From: Nocardioides sp. GY 10113
Lineage (GTDB): Bacteria > Actinomycetota > Actinomycetes > Propionibacteriales > Nocardioidaceae
NCBI RefSeq assembly: GCF_004919105.1
Contig: NZ_STGK01000007.1
Location: 1-64,000 of the forward strand
Reading direction: 5' to 3'
DNA length: 64,000 bases
In this document: positions 10,601 through 17,766 of the stretch, one piece after another
Position numbering within the stretch: the stretch's first letter is position 1
Layout: each line of letters begins with the position of its first letter
The notes under the pieces: generated by a model
Told to the model about the DNA's origin: nothing
What the model saw: the letters and a program-made list of their open reading frames with translations, nothing else
Database searches by the model: none
Program-made: the position numbers and the translations under genes

Positions 10601-10997
10601 GGAGCTCAACCAGGCGCCAGCGGCCGCCGCGGCGGTCGACTGGCTGACCGCTCGCATCGCCAGCCGGATCGCCACCGAGGCCGGCGCGCGGGAGCTGCTG
10701 AGCGCCGCCGGCCTGGGCGGCAGCACCGAGGCATCCCGGGTCCTCCGCGCGGTCTTCGACCAGATCGCGGTCCTGACCAGTGCCGGGCCGACCGCACCCG
10801 AGGACGTGGCGGAGGTGATCGCCCTCGGCGACTACGACGCCCAGCACACCTTCGACGACGTCGCCAGGGTTCTCGGCTACAGCTCGGTCGCGAGCCTGGT
10901 GGACGTCCTCGCCGCGACCGGCGCCCTGGTCACCGGAGCCAGTGGCATCACCGCCGAGCCGCTGCTCGCGAAGGCCCTGCGGGTCCTGCCCGGATGA
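4692..10997 (+). CDS. Giant 2101-aa P-loop NTPase of a three-gene operon
   Basis: 2101 aa from a GTG preceded by AAGGAGG. Residues 1-190 are helical. Two acidic Ala/Asp/Thr/Ser-rich linkers (about 205-260 and 430-600) flank further helical segments, and a long coiled-coil-prone region covers about 1030-1150. A globular module (about 1240-1420) leads into an EMFYGR motif and then the NTPase core. Walker A is GGRQLGKS (1435-1442) and Walker B is LLIMCDEAD (Asp1526/Glu1527). This is the arrangement of STAND/AAA-like sensor NTPases. The C-terminal 400 residues may hold a second, degenerate P-loop-like domain. The stop overlaps the next start (ATGA). Size, linkers and coupling to a nuclease and a kinase suggest a sensor or scaffold in defence or stress response; that role is inferred. 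Confidence 0.8.
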   Translation: MTDAADHLDAAWPDAKEVFAVYDPEARAREVLDRVTAADVFRAAKTNNGLRDSLARMLGLSSGKFFKQAMAGRALDLARTCEDSRWHLLGQSAGSIISTLDDDPEAWARWTEGDGTALGWFGSDDTFAEILPTVVDMLGDALVRLGALAEMDRPGGAVMPALILLAGVDSDAAEALEKLAVDHPRVPRPPAWRGWTPPEDSCSSPDPDPADEVAGADDTPADAAAPSTADAPADATDTPNASVLEPTGTAPLDPAADWERASEMSRAVTRDIDEGRMPSTGLLEGLLEFAEAVADLAEELSSTTGLPVPAERAAILDALARLEHEDDVRTEQLQLLGRLLGVDTRPPGGLVDQLARLRGLVEEAVAIGEEHEAFDGLLALALLASSNADTPVEDLLELESRAESGLPVELSHVVAHAGRSRLSIPDEAPAAAANAEDDPAATADGNDAADPAGPSEVDSAQPEGTSGSRSDDAMQPQEPTASAPTPSEADEVPTLAGSGDHAADASRSTSTALDTEAPTPAGDALGSSDAANHSVTADGQQPEGVSPESGQFSAADKGSVEDLEAAVLADLARTGSRLLRSPSQASETAASTSDSQEDRADGLSEGRDGASELAVVEEPEADLPARPAHPASEARAAEVEVGLLDADRFGLASHLHTTAASIAARRLAAWAVGMVGSAGPVATAFSAATHDISRSALADDRAGQWLAWAAALRVSLISPAVGAPLLLTELQPTLADLRATSQVAEAFIQAAQAGAIALPMVSDVGEAEAGAETAADEARALLDGAATFKIKYVPATGVYKAWMSRDGRLGRLLTLVAANDPETVPEVLRQVGSLERDADRAIDDTFHGMRGRNKRNEINGGARQQLLGLWADRVDLARRWAARAGDASQRREAVWADQQHARPLEKLRRDLYPLVDPARQELRRHAAACPDPVESAAVGAAARMMEDAIEFANGHPPRGPEADPSWLTGHELLASGLPLTAKPLALTAGVPHDEVVAAIAAISDVPFGPIATYDRLASCDQHHLTSVLVRHLDSAGAEAADTLATRRRDDVTAARRRLAEESAAVEQSLRYRRRQATLSADQAEELAARLAVIDADPSADFPALRAELATVQDACDKAQTQATEAARAQVAHLAETNATIAQHQSLLLASMDSGDVAVALEYVDQLLTTGRLPETDTSREVFEAFYPAVPSLDGVDTVVTRLRDSMASANDDATVAALRAAADPDGIAELRPGLSAALESWSGLRKTSGVQIDTALRQVLAQIGFDFRIATREKGAYTGPGSYWRLSGVTGHGKALTPVLGSRASRTPNVLHVAVVPKVVDPAQLVGLFSRLPSEETVVVLYLPGSLSTVARQRIAQDSRRHARPPVIVVDQAAFCFVALAPGRPRHTLATLTLPFTGESPYADRATRTPREMFYGRTVERAQVMDLDGPSFVSGGRQLGKSALLWAADEAFDDHDARRSVVCDIRTVGATGDPERIWVEVRRALVEDNVLERPPVDADDSPDAIASAIVSWLDADDRRRLLIMCDEADAFLEADAHAGRFHHITLCKQLMESTDRRVKFVFAGLHTTTRFEKLPNQPLAHLGRPVVVGPLAPQPAFDLVTRPLAALGYRFADERSQAARVMTFTNSVPSLMQLFGQALVTYLAARPVGNGPTWEITDEDLTAIMDDTKLQAQFREKYLLTLNLDPRYKVIVYACALHAYADPASTGQLVGDLEETCRSQWPEGFGELSADHFESLAEECCHLGVLTRDGERYRLRTRTLLSLLGTEDQVTDVLASASERLTLPAQTDVFSHRALTGNKAPAPLTARQTSTMLNGQPRVIIAAGTPATGIDRVTDYLKRLHTDRTSNRLAVWPVESPTPQALSEAATALQVPGLLVVDACGRTPAAVTALLEAADRVIGDRSAPGGTSVVVLVDQASGPSWIGRPNRIEVGRLDVPATVMWCDEAGTRAHAPAEGRQVHVITSGWPRLLMELNQAPAAAAAVDWLTARIASRIATEAGARELLSAAGLGGSTEASRVLRAVFDQIAVLTSAGPTAPEDVAEVIALGDYDAQHTFDDVARVLGYSSVASLVDVLAATGALVTGASGITAEPLLAKALRVLPG

Positions 10998-13030
10998 GCA
11001 CCAGCACACCCGACACCGCGCCGCAGCACCCGTCGCTCGCCGGTCTCGATCCCTCCGTCGTCGCCGCGCTCGCGGCGGCGGCGGGGGCACTGGAACGCCT
11101 GACCGGTAACGGCGGGCTCCTGGGCGAGGTGCGGGGAGTCAAGGAGGTGCTGGCCCAGCTGGCCCAGTCGGCGTCGCTGAGGCAGCTGACCGCACGCACC
11201 CTCGCCAACGGTGCGTCCCTGTCCGACAGCGCAGAGCGCCTCCTCTCGGCTGACCCTGCGGCCGCGACGTCCGCCGCCAACGAGGTCCGCGCGCAGGTCG
11301 ACGGTGCCGTCCGCGATGCGGCGCAGGCCAGGCGGCGGGAGCGACGTGCCGCGAAGTCAGCGTCCGTCGATCAGGTCCAGCTCGATCGCATGCGCCGCGA
11401 ACGCGACTCTGCGCGCGAGGACCGCAACGCTGCACGCCGCAAGGCCGAGTACGCAACCCGGGAGGCCGCCGACCTGCGGCAGCAGCTGGCGGAAACCACC
11501 ACTGCGCTCGCCGACGCGCAGCGTCAGGCAGAGGACGCCGCCCGGCACCTGTCCGGTCTCCGGGAGCGCCACGAGGACCTGACGTGGCTGGCAGGGGCGC
11601 TGCACACGACCATTGGCCGGCTGAGCAGGCAGCGGGAGGAGCGCGACACCACGGCGCAGCGTCTGCTCGAGCCGCTGGGGGCACAACTCGAACCGTTGCA
11701 GGCCGCGCTCCGGACGCTCACGTCGGCGCCCGCGACGACCCGGGACCTCGACCTGCGGGTGGAGATGCTCGGCGGGGTGGACATCGGTGGTTCCTGCGTC
11801 CTCGTCACGGCCGGCGACGACGCGGTCCTGGTCGACTGCGGCGCCGGCCCCGGCGCCGAGAACGGCCCCCCGCACCTGGACCGGATCGGACGCCGCCGGC
11901 TCACCGGGGTGGTGATCACCCACGCTCACAACGACCACGCGGGCTTCGTCCCGGCGCTCGTTGCTCGCCACCCCGGCCTCGGGGTCTTCGCCACCCCGGC
12001 GACGGTCGACCTGCTCGCGACCATGTGGCGCGACTCGGCGAAGGTGCTCGCCCGCCGTCCCTCGCCCGCCTACGGCAACCGCGAAGTCGACCGTGCGGTC
12101 GACGCACTCACCGAGATCGGATTCGGCTCGACACTCCGACTCGGCGACCTCGAGATCGAGCTGTTCCCAGCCGGGCACATCGTCGGGGCGGCCTCTGTCG
12201 TCGTGCGCGCCGGAGAGCGGCGGGTGGTGGTCTCAGGAGACGTCTCGACCTCCCGGCAGGCGACCGTCGACGGCTTCGCCCCCTCGAGCCTTGCCCAGGC
12301 CCCCGACCTCCTGGTGCTGGAGTCGACCTACGGCGCAGACCTCGCCCAGCAGCCGCGCGCTGAGGCGGTCTCGGCCTTCGTCTCGACCGCCCGCGAGGTG
12401 ACAGATGCCGGTGGAGTCCTGCTCGTCCCAGCCTTCGCGCTCGGCCGCGCCCAGGAGGTCGCTCTCCTGTGCCAGGAGATGCTTCCTGGCGTCCCGGTCC
12501 TGATCGACGGCTTGGCCCGCGAGGTCTCGGAGGTCTACGAGCGGCATCTTCCCGAGGGCAGACGGGTCTTCGGGGGCGCGGTCAGGTCGGTGGCACGGGG
12601 CGGCACCGCCGAGGCCGTCAAGACCTTCCGCGGAGGCGTCGTCATATCGACCTCAGGGATGCTCCACCAGGGACCGGTGCTGTCCTGGGCCCGCCGCGTC
12701 CTGGACGACCCGAGATCGGGGCTTGCAGTGGTCGGCTACCAGGACGCGGAGTCGCCGGGACGTCGCCTGCTTCGCCTCGCCGAAGCCGGCGGTGGCTACT
12801 TCGAGCTACCGGGCCGGGATGGTGGAGACCCCGAGAAGGTCGAGGTTCGGGCGTCGGTGACCAAGTTCGGCCTGGGCGCGCACGCGAACGCGACACAGCT
12901 GTCCCAGATCGTGCAGCGTCTGCAGCCCAGCGGCCTGATGCTCGTGCACGGCGAGGAGCGGGCGCGCAGCATGCTTGGCAACCGGCTGCGGAGCATGGGC
13001 CACCACCTGCTGACCGAGACCTCGTGGTGA
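10994..13030 (+). CDS. Coiled-coil beta-CASP metallo-beta-lactamase-fold nuclease
   Basis: 678 aa, ATG overlapping the NTPase stop. Residues 1-250 are helical with a charged Arg/Glu/Ala coiled coil (about 110-230). The metallo-beta-lactamase domain starts near 255. Zinc ligands are visible: HAHNDH (His310, His312, Asp314, His315), His395 in GHIVG, and Asp416 in SGDVS. Beta-CASP motifs follow: ESTYG, VPAFALGRAQE, then GLGAHAN and LVHGE. This is the RNase J/CPSF-73 class, which cuts nucleic acids, mainly RNA. Housekeeping members lack the long N-terminal coiled coil, so this looks like a specialised effector attached to partner proteins. Its stop overlaps the kinase start (GTGA), implying made-to-ratio expression. 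Confidence 0.88.
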   Translation: MSTSTPDTAPQHPSLAGLDPSVVAALAAAAGALERLTGNGGLLGEVRGVKEVLAQLAQSASLRQLTARTLANGASLSDSAERLLSADPAAATSAANEVRAQVDGAVRDAAQARRRERRAAKSASVDQVQLDRMRRERDSAREDRNAARRKAEYATREAADLRQQLAETTTALADAQRQAEDAARHLSGLRERHEDLTWLAGALHTTIGRLSRQREERDTTAQRLLEPLGAQLEPLQAALRTLTSAPATTRDLDLRVEMLGGVDIGGSCVLVTAGDDAVLVDCGAGPGAENGPPHLDRIGRRRLTGVVITHAHNDHAGFVPALVARHPGLGVFATPATVDLLATMWRDSAKVLARRPSPAYGNREVDRAVDALTEIGFGSTLRLGDLEIELFPAGHIVGAASVVVRAGERRVVVSGDVSTSRQATVDGFAPSSLAQAPDLLVLESTYGADLAQQPRAEAVSAFVSTAREVTDAGGVLLVPAFALGRAQEVALLCQEMLPGVPVLIDGLAREVSEVYERHLPEGRRVFGGAVRSVARGGTAEAVKTFRGGVVISTSGMLHQGPVLSWARRVLDDPRSGLAVVGYQDAESPGRRLLRLAEAGGGYFELPGRDGGDPEKVEVRASVTKFGLGAHANATQLSQIVQRLQPSGLMLVHGEERARSMLGNRLRSMGHHLLTETSW

Positions 13031-14985
13031 ACGCTCGCCCCGTGATCGACACGCGCACCGTTCAACCGCTGGGCCCCCACGACCCCCGCCGGCTTGGGCC
13101 GTGGGAGCTTCGTGGTCGGCTCGGTGCCGGCGGCATGGGCGTGGTGTACCTCGGCCATGACGGCTCGCGCCTGGCCGCGGTCAAGACCATCGCGCCGTAC
13201 CTCGCTGACTCGGAGGAGTTCCGCAGCCGTTTCCGCCGGGAGGTCGCGGTGGCCTCGGCCGTCGCCGGCCCCTTCATCGCCCGGTTGTACGACGCGGCCC
13301 CGGACGCCAGCCCACCATGGCTCGCCGTGCAGTACGTCGCCGGTCCAACGCTCGAGGAGGCCGTACGAGACCACGGTCCCCTGGCCGGGGTCGCGTTGGA
13401 GGCATTCGCTCTCACGACACTCGAGGCGGTCCATCAACTGCACGCCCGCGGCGTGCTGCACCGGGACCTCACGCCCGCCAACGTGATCCTGACCCCCGAC
13501 GGCCCGGTCCTGATCGACTTCGGGATCGCCCGGCTCACCGACGGAACCGCGATCACCGCCACACGTCAGCAGGTGGGCTCCCCCGGGTGGATCGCACCTG
13601 AGGTCCTGCTGGGTCAAAGCGCAGGCACCGCTGCGGACGTCTTCGCCTGGGGCGCGCTGGTCGCCTACGCCGCTACGGGGCAGGGGCCGTTCGGCCGCGG
13701 CCCCGGCGAGGCGGTCACCTTCCGCGTCGTCCACGCTCACCCTGAGTTGGTGGGCCTTGAGGATCCCCTCGCCACGGTCATCGCAGAATGCCTGGCCAAG
13801 TCACCCGGACGCAGGCCGAGCACGTCCGCGCTCCGGCGCCGTCTCAGCGGCGCCGACGATGACGCCGGCACCGCGGAGGCGGTGACACAGATCGTCTCGA
13901 CCTGGTCGTCTGCCACCTCGGTCCTGACCCGCGTCGCGGATCCGGTGATGCCGGGTGGGGGCGCGGGCACGTTGCGGACGGCCCATCGCCGGCGTCGGCG
14001 CCGAAACCTCGTAGTGGCGGCCGCTCTGGTCGCAGCGCTCGGCGTGTCGGTTCCTACGGCCACGCTCCTTCTCTGGGATCCGACGCCGGCGCACCGCACC
14101 TCGGTCTCGCCGCCGGCGTCGGCATCGGCATCGGCATCGGCATCGGATGGACCGCAACAGACGGCAAGCCCGACACGGGCCGGAGCAGAATCGACGCCAG
14201 AGATGCCGACCTCGGTCGTGACGGCCGCCGTTCCTGTTGACGACACCGCCCCGGGGCTCGTGACCACCATCGAGACCGAGCGCGACATGCAGAGGATGCT
14301 GGACTTCGCCCACGACAACATCCAGCGCGAGGTAGTCCTCGACCTCCTCCTGTCAGCGCCCATCGGGGGCAGCGTGGACGTAGATCACCGTGCGTCCGGC
14401 ATCTACGGACTGGAGTACCTACGCGATCACCAGCCCTACGACGACTGCTCGCTGTGCGGACTAACCGTGCTGATCGCCGGGATGTCCGCCTCGGGAGATG
14501 CGTCGGTGTCGAGCGTCGGTCTTGAGGGGAAACTGACCGGAAGGTTCCTACTCCAGCGTGTCGACGTCGGGACCGGCGGATTCATCGCACTGGACCTCCG
14601 CGCCGTGGGATCGCCCGATGCGGCGGCGGCGCCAACGCCAGCCCCGTCCGGCGGCCTGACGCCCGCGGCGGACCTCGGTGTCCAGGACGAGTGCGCGCAG
14701 GGCACCAGGACCATCGGCGATTGGCCCGGCTTCGTCCTCACGCCCTACGCGCCCCGCGCGCACTCGGCCGCCACGCGCACGGTGCAGGACGTGCTCAACA
14801 CCCTTGGCTGGGGCTGCCTGGTCGAGGACGGGATCTACGGCCCCAACACAGCGAGCGAGGTCCGCGCCTACCAGCGCTACAGGGGCTATGCGCCCGCCAA
14901 CGGTCTTGTCGACGAGGGGACCTGGAACCTCCTGCGCGATGACGCGTGGGCCGGCGACGGGGCGTGTCCAATCGACGGGTGCTGA
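13027..14985 (+). CDS. Transmembrane Ser/Thr protein kinase with peptidoglycan-binding tail
   Basis: 652 aa, GTG start overlapping the previous stop. The Hanks-type kinase domain is at about 25-285, with glycine loop LGAGGMGVVY, Lys53 in AVKTI, HRDLTPAN (His145-Asp147) and DFG (Asp164), so it should be active. A basic stretch is followed by one transmembrane helix (about 327-350), then a Ser/Ala linker coded by a GGCATC hexamer repeat near 14122-14148. A Cys-containing extracellular region comes next. The C-terminal region (about 560-652) resembles peptidoglycan-binding domain 1, with GIYGPNTASEVRAYQ. It would sense the envelope and phosphorylate cytoplasmic targets, perhaps its operon partners. 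That link is inferred from coupling only. Confidence 0.9.
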   Translation: MNARPVIDTRTVQPLGPHDPRRLGPWELRGRLGAGGMGVVYLGHDGSRLAAVKTIAPYLADSEEFRSRFRREVAVASAVAGPFIARLYDAAPDASPPWLAVQYVAGPTLEEAVRDHGPLAGVALEAFALTTLEAVHQLHARGVLHRDLTPANVILTPDGPVLIDFGIARLTDGTAITATRQQVGSPGWIAPEVLLGQSAGTAADVFAWGALVAYAATGQGPFGRGPGEAVTFRVVHAHPELVGLEDPLATVIAECLAKSPGRRPSTSALRRRLSGADDDAGTAEAVTQIVSTWSSATSVLTRVADPVMPGGGAGTLRTAHRRRRRRNLVVAAALVAALGVSVPTATLLLWDPTPAHRTSVSPPASASASASASDGPQQTASPTRAGAESTPEMPTSVVTAAVPVDDTAPGLVTTIETERDMQRMLDFAHDNIQREVVLDLLLSAPIGGSVDVDHRASGIYGLEYLRDHQPYDDCSLCGLTVLIAGMSASGDASVSSVGLEGKLTGRFLLQRVDVGTGGFIALDLRAVGSPDAAAAPTPAPSGGLTPAADLGVQDECAQGTRTIGDWPGFVLTPYAPRAHSAATRTVQDVLNTLGWGCLVEDGIYGPNTASEVRAYQRYRGYAPANGLVDEGTWNLLRDDAWAGDGACPIDGC

Positions 14986-15090
14986 CGTGTCAGGCAGCCC
15001 AACACCTCTCGAATGCCTTGTCGCGTTCCTGCCGTGAGGCGAGTTGACGCCCCAAGGGCGCCTGCAGTCGGGTAGGGCCTGGGAAGGCGG

Positions 15091-16173
15091 TCAGACCCCG
15101 GGATACTTGGTGTCCCACCACGGATCGACGGGGTGCTCGAAGCCGTCGCCCTTCCAACCGTCCCCGGCCTGGTTCCTCGTCGTCTGCACGACGAGGTCCC
15201 GCGCGAGGGTATCCATCACCCAGCCCAGCTCGAGGCGGGCACGCAGAGCCGGCGGCAGCGCCTCAACACCGTGGATGGCCCCGAGGAGCGCGCCCGCGAC
15301 CGCGGCCACGGAGTCGCCGTCGGGCGCCCAACCGGCGAACTCGAGCGCCTCCTCGAGCGTGTCGACGTCGGGAAAGGAGAGGGCGACGTAGACGCCCCCG
15401 GCGAGTGCTGAGGCGGCGGTCTTGTCGGGCGCGATCCGCTCGAGGAGCTGGGGTACGCACGGCTGGGACATGCCGTCGCCGACGAGTCGGTCGACGTGCC
15501 CGTGGATCGTCTCCGGCACGCCCGCGGCGAGGGTGGAGTCGAAGGCGCGCCCGAAGCCGTCGGCCTCCAGGCAGGCCGCGGCCAACCGGACGGCGAACCC
15601 GGTGGGGGCGTTGCGGGCACCGTCGTCGTGGGTGAGGCTCGCCGCCGATGCTGCGAACTCGTCGATGCCCGCTGGCGTGCCCTGCCGGACGAACGCCGCG
15701 ATCGGGAGCGAACGCAGCAGCGCCTGGCACCCTGCCGACCGGGTCGGGCGGCCAGAGGTCAGTGCCTTCTCGGTAGCCGGCGAGCTGCCACGGGGCGCGG
15801 CCATTGCCGGTACGTCGAGCAGCCAGCCGCGGGTGGCGGTGCCGTCAAGCTCGATGACCGGGTTCCAGTGGTCCCCGCGGCCGACTCCGCCGCGGGTGAG
15901 GAGCCATCGCTGGTAGGCGTGTCGAACGACGTCGAGGGGGTTGCCGACGACGTAGCCGCCGTACCGGGTCGCGGTACGCAGCAGCCCCTCGGCGGTCCAG
16001 GCGGCGAGTTGGGTCGCGGCACCGGCCGTCAGCGTCCCCGCCTCGGGGACGTCGCTGCGCCGGGAGCCGATGGCGTCGCCGAGCGCGAGGCCGAGCATCA
16101 GGCCGCGGACCTTGCTCTCCCACGTCACGGGGGCGTCGTTGCGCCCGCTCTGCCGGTTGGTCGCCGTGGTCAT
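15091..16173 (-). CDS. ADP-ribosylglycohydrolase-family protein with degenerate metal site
   Basis: 360 aa from the ATG at 16173, 8 bases after the upstream stop; a GTG 15 codons downstream is an alternative. The DraG/ARH fold is shown by LGLALGDAIG near residue 32, LTHDDGARNAP in the middle, and DGDSVAAVAGALLGA near the end. Active members remove ADP-ribose using two metals bound partly by a DDTQ motif. Here that motif reads AATQ (52-55), so both Asp are Ala. The protein is therefore probably catalytically weak or a binding/pseudo-enzyme, although the second Asp pair is intact. It forms an operon with the ADP-ribosylglycohydrolase-phosphatase fusion just upstream. Confidence 0.8.
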   Translation of the reverse strand: MTTATNRQSGRNDAPVTWESKVRGLMLGLALGDAIGSRRSDVPEAGTLTAGAATQLAAWTAEGLLRTATRYGGYVVGNPLDVVRHAYQRWLLTRGGVGRGDHWNPVIELDGTATRGWLLDVPAMAAPRGSSPATEKALTSGRPTRSAGCQALLRSLPIAAFVRQGTPAGIDEFAASAASLTHDDGARNAPTGFAVRLAAACLEADGFGRAFDSTLAAGVPETIHGHVDRLVGDGMSQPCVPQLLERIAPDKTAASALAGGVYVALSFPDVDTLEEALEFAGWAPDGDSVAAVAGALLGAIHGVEALPPALRARLELGWVMDTLARDLVVQTTRNQAGDGWKGDGFEHPVDPWWDTKYPGV

Positions 16174-16181
16174 GGGCAGAT

Positions 16182-17651
16182 TCAACCGCGCGCCTCCTTC
16201 TTGGCGAGTCGTTTCAGGGAGGCACGGAATGCTCGGTTGGGACGGGCGTAGGGCAGCGCCGCACAGACCTCGGCGGTCGCGCGGTCGAGATCGACGCCGT
16301 TGCGGAGTGCGTAGGCGATGCCGATGGTCGGGGTGCGGGACTGGGCGGCCACGCAGTGGACCAGCACCGTCCTGCCCTCTGCGCGCATGGCCGCGACCGT
16401 GCGTGCCGCGTCGCTGATGACGAAGTCGAGGTGTGGGTTGGCGTCCCGGTCGGGTACGTCGATCAGGCGGAACCCGACCTGCTCCACCCGGGCCGGGACC
16501 TGCCGGTCGCCGACGAGGCAGAGGCTGACGACCGCGTCGACGCCGTCGGGGAGGTTGTCGAGCGCCGTGGCTGAGGAGAGCCAGACACCGGGGTCGTGGG
16601 GGTGCCGCGCGAGCGCAGGGGCCGGTCCCTGCCAGTCCGTGTAGTCGATGTGCTCGGTCAGCGGCCAGCCGTGTGCTCCCGGGCGGCCGCCGGTGGCGGC
16701 GAGGTGCGCCCACCTCTCCAGGTCCCGAACGGTCGCGCCGGGCCAGCCGTGCAGCAGCCGTCGCCACCGCGCTGGCACCGCGCTGGCGCCCCAGCGGGCA
16801 CCGAGCAGCGCACCGGCGATGGCGGCGACGGTGTCGGTGTCGTGCCCGATCCGGATCGCCGCGGTCAGCGCATCCACCAGGTGCTCGCAGGCGTCACCGT
16901 GAGTCGGTACCGGGGTGTGGGTGATGGCCGACCACGCCGCCTGAAGCGCCCCGACGGCCCACGCGTTGGTCGCGAACGCTGTTGGTGCGGCAGTCTCGGC
17001 CTCGGTGAGCACGCCGCGCCAGTAGGCGGGGTTGGGGCACCACGGGGCGATGTCCTCGAACGACGGGAGGTCACCGGTCAGGACGGCGTGGCGGATCATC
17101 AGGCACCACACCGCGCAGGCGTCGCGCGCCACCTCCTCGTGGTGGGTCAGTGCGCCGACCGCACGGGCGGCCTCGACCAGTGCCCCGGGGTCGCCGAGGT
17201 GGGCGAGCGCCACGGGCCCGGTCCGCATCAGCGATCCGTTGCCGGCGCTGCGACCGCGGAACTCGTGCACTCGACGGGCGGCCTCGGCCATCGCGGCGCC
17301 GGTCGGCCGCCGGCCGGCGCGGCGCAGCACCTCCGAGGTCTGCACGCCCACGTCGGCCGGACCTCCGGCGTACCAGTCGGCGAACCGGGTGGCGATGCGA
17401 TCGAGCGCGTCGGGGGTGCGCAGATCCAGGCCGTCGGCGGCGACCTCTGCGATGGCGAGCGCCTGGGCGGTGTCGTCGGTCCACTCCCCCGGTGCGAACC
17501 CGCCGAGACCGCCGCCGATCATCTCGGGCACCAACCCTGCCGGGATCTCGGCGAACTCGTAGCCCGCGCCCAAGGCGTCGCCGGCCGCCGAGGCGAGCAC
17601 CACGCCGACCGCCCGGTCCAACTGTGCCGAGGTGAGGTTCATCCGTGCCAT
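16182..17651 (-). CDS. ADP-ribosylglycohydrolase fused to dual-specificity-type phosphatase
   Basis: 489 aa from the ATG at 17651, with GGAG 4 bases upstream. Residues 5-320 form a DraG-type ADP-ribosylglycohydrolase: AAGDALGAG, WTDDTAQ (metal Asp59/Asp60), LTHHEE and GHDTDTVAAIAGALLGA, so both metal motifs are intact. Residues 345-489 form a cysteine phosphatase domain with HCVAAQSRT: Cys433 and Arg439 fit the CX5R loop. The phosphatase could act on proteins or on a phosphate left by nucleotide or ADP-ribose processing. Such a fusion suggests two-step removal of a modification. It diverges from an XRE regulator, with palindromes in the shared promoter region. Confidence 0.88.
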   Translation of the reverse strand: MARMNLTSAQLDRAVGVVLASAAGDALGAGYEFAEIPAGLVPEMIGGGLGGFAPGEWTDDTAQALAIAEVAADGLDLRTPDALDRIATRFADWYAGGPADVGVQTSEVLRRAGRRPTGAAMAEAARRVHEFRGRSAGNGSLMRTGPVALAHLGDPGALVEAARAVGALTHHEEVARDACAVWCLMIRHAVLTGDLPSFEDIAPWCPNPAYWRGVLTEAETAAPTAFATNAWAVGALQAAWSAITHTPVPTHGDACEHLVDALTAAIRIGHDTDTVAAIAGALLGARWGASAVPARWRRLLHGWPGATVRDLERWAHLAATGGRPGAHGWPLTEHIDYTDWQGPAPALARHPHDPGVWLSSATALDNLPDGVDAVVSLCLVGDRQVPARVEQVGFRLIDVPDRDANPHLDFVISDAARTVAAMRAEGRTVLVHCVAAQSRTPTIGIAYALRNGVDLDRATAEVCAALPYARPNRAFRASLKRLAKKEARG

Positions 17652-17666
17652 CACTCCACCCCATCT

Positions 17667-17679
17667 ATGCTTTCCGCAT
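17667..17679. promoter_or_regulatory. Palindromic operator O1 (ATGC-N5-GCAT)
   Basis: Perfect inverted repeat ATGC-TTTCC-GCAT, 15 bases from the phosphatase-fusion start, overlapping a candidate -10 on the minus strand (CATAGAT). An identical half-site pair occurs at 17734-17746 in front of the XRE gene. Likely bound by the XRE protein to control both directions; binding is inferred. Confidence 0.55.
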
Positions 17680-17733
17680 TGCCAGAACTTCGCCCACCGT
17701 ACCACGAGAGATTCCGGAAGCGTTGATTCTGCT

Positions 17734-17746
17734 ATGCTCCACGCAT
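17734..17746. promoter_or_regulatory. Palindromic operator O2 (ATGC-N5-GCAT)
   Basis: Second copy of the palindrome, ATGC-TCCAC-GCAT. It overlaps an extended -10-like TGCTATGCT on the plus strand, about 20 bases before the XRE start codon. Position and symmetry fit autorepression of the XRE gene. Confidence 0.55.
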
Positions 17747-17766
17747 AACAGCGAGGAGGTTGCCCC

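Noticed and set aside
13027-14985. Kinase as a PknB-type housekeeping enzyme
   Set aside because: It has a single peptidoglycan-binding tail and no PASTA repeats, and is coupled to the nuclease rather than to division genes.
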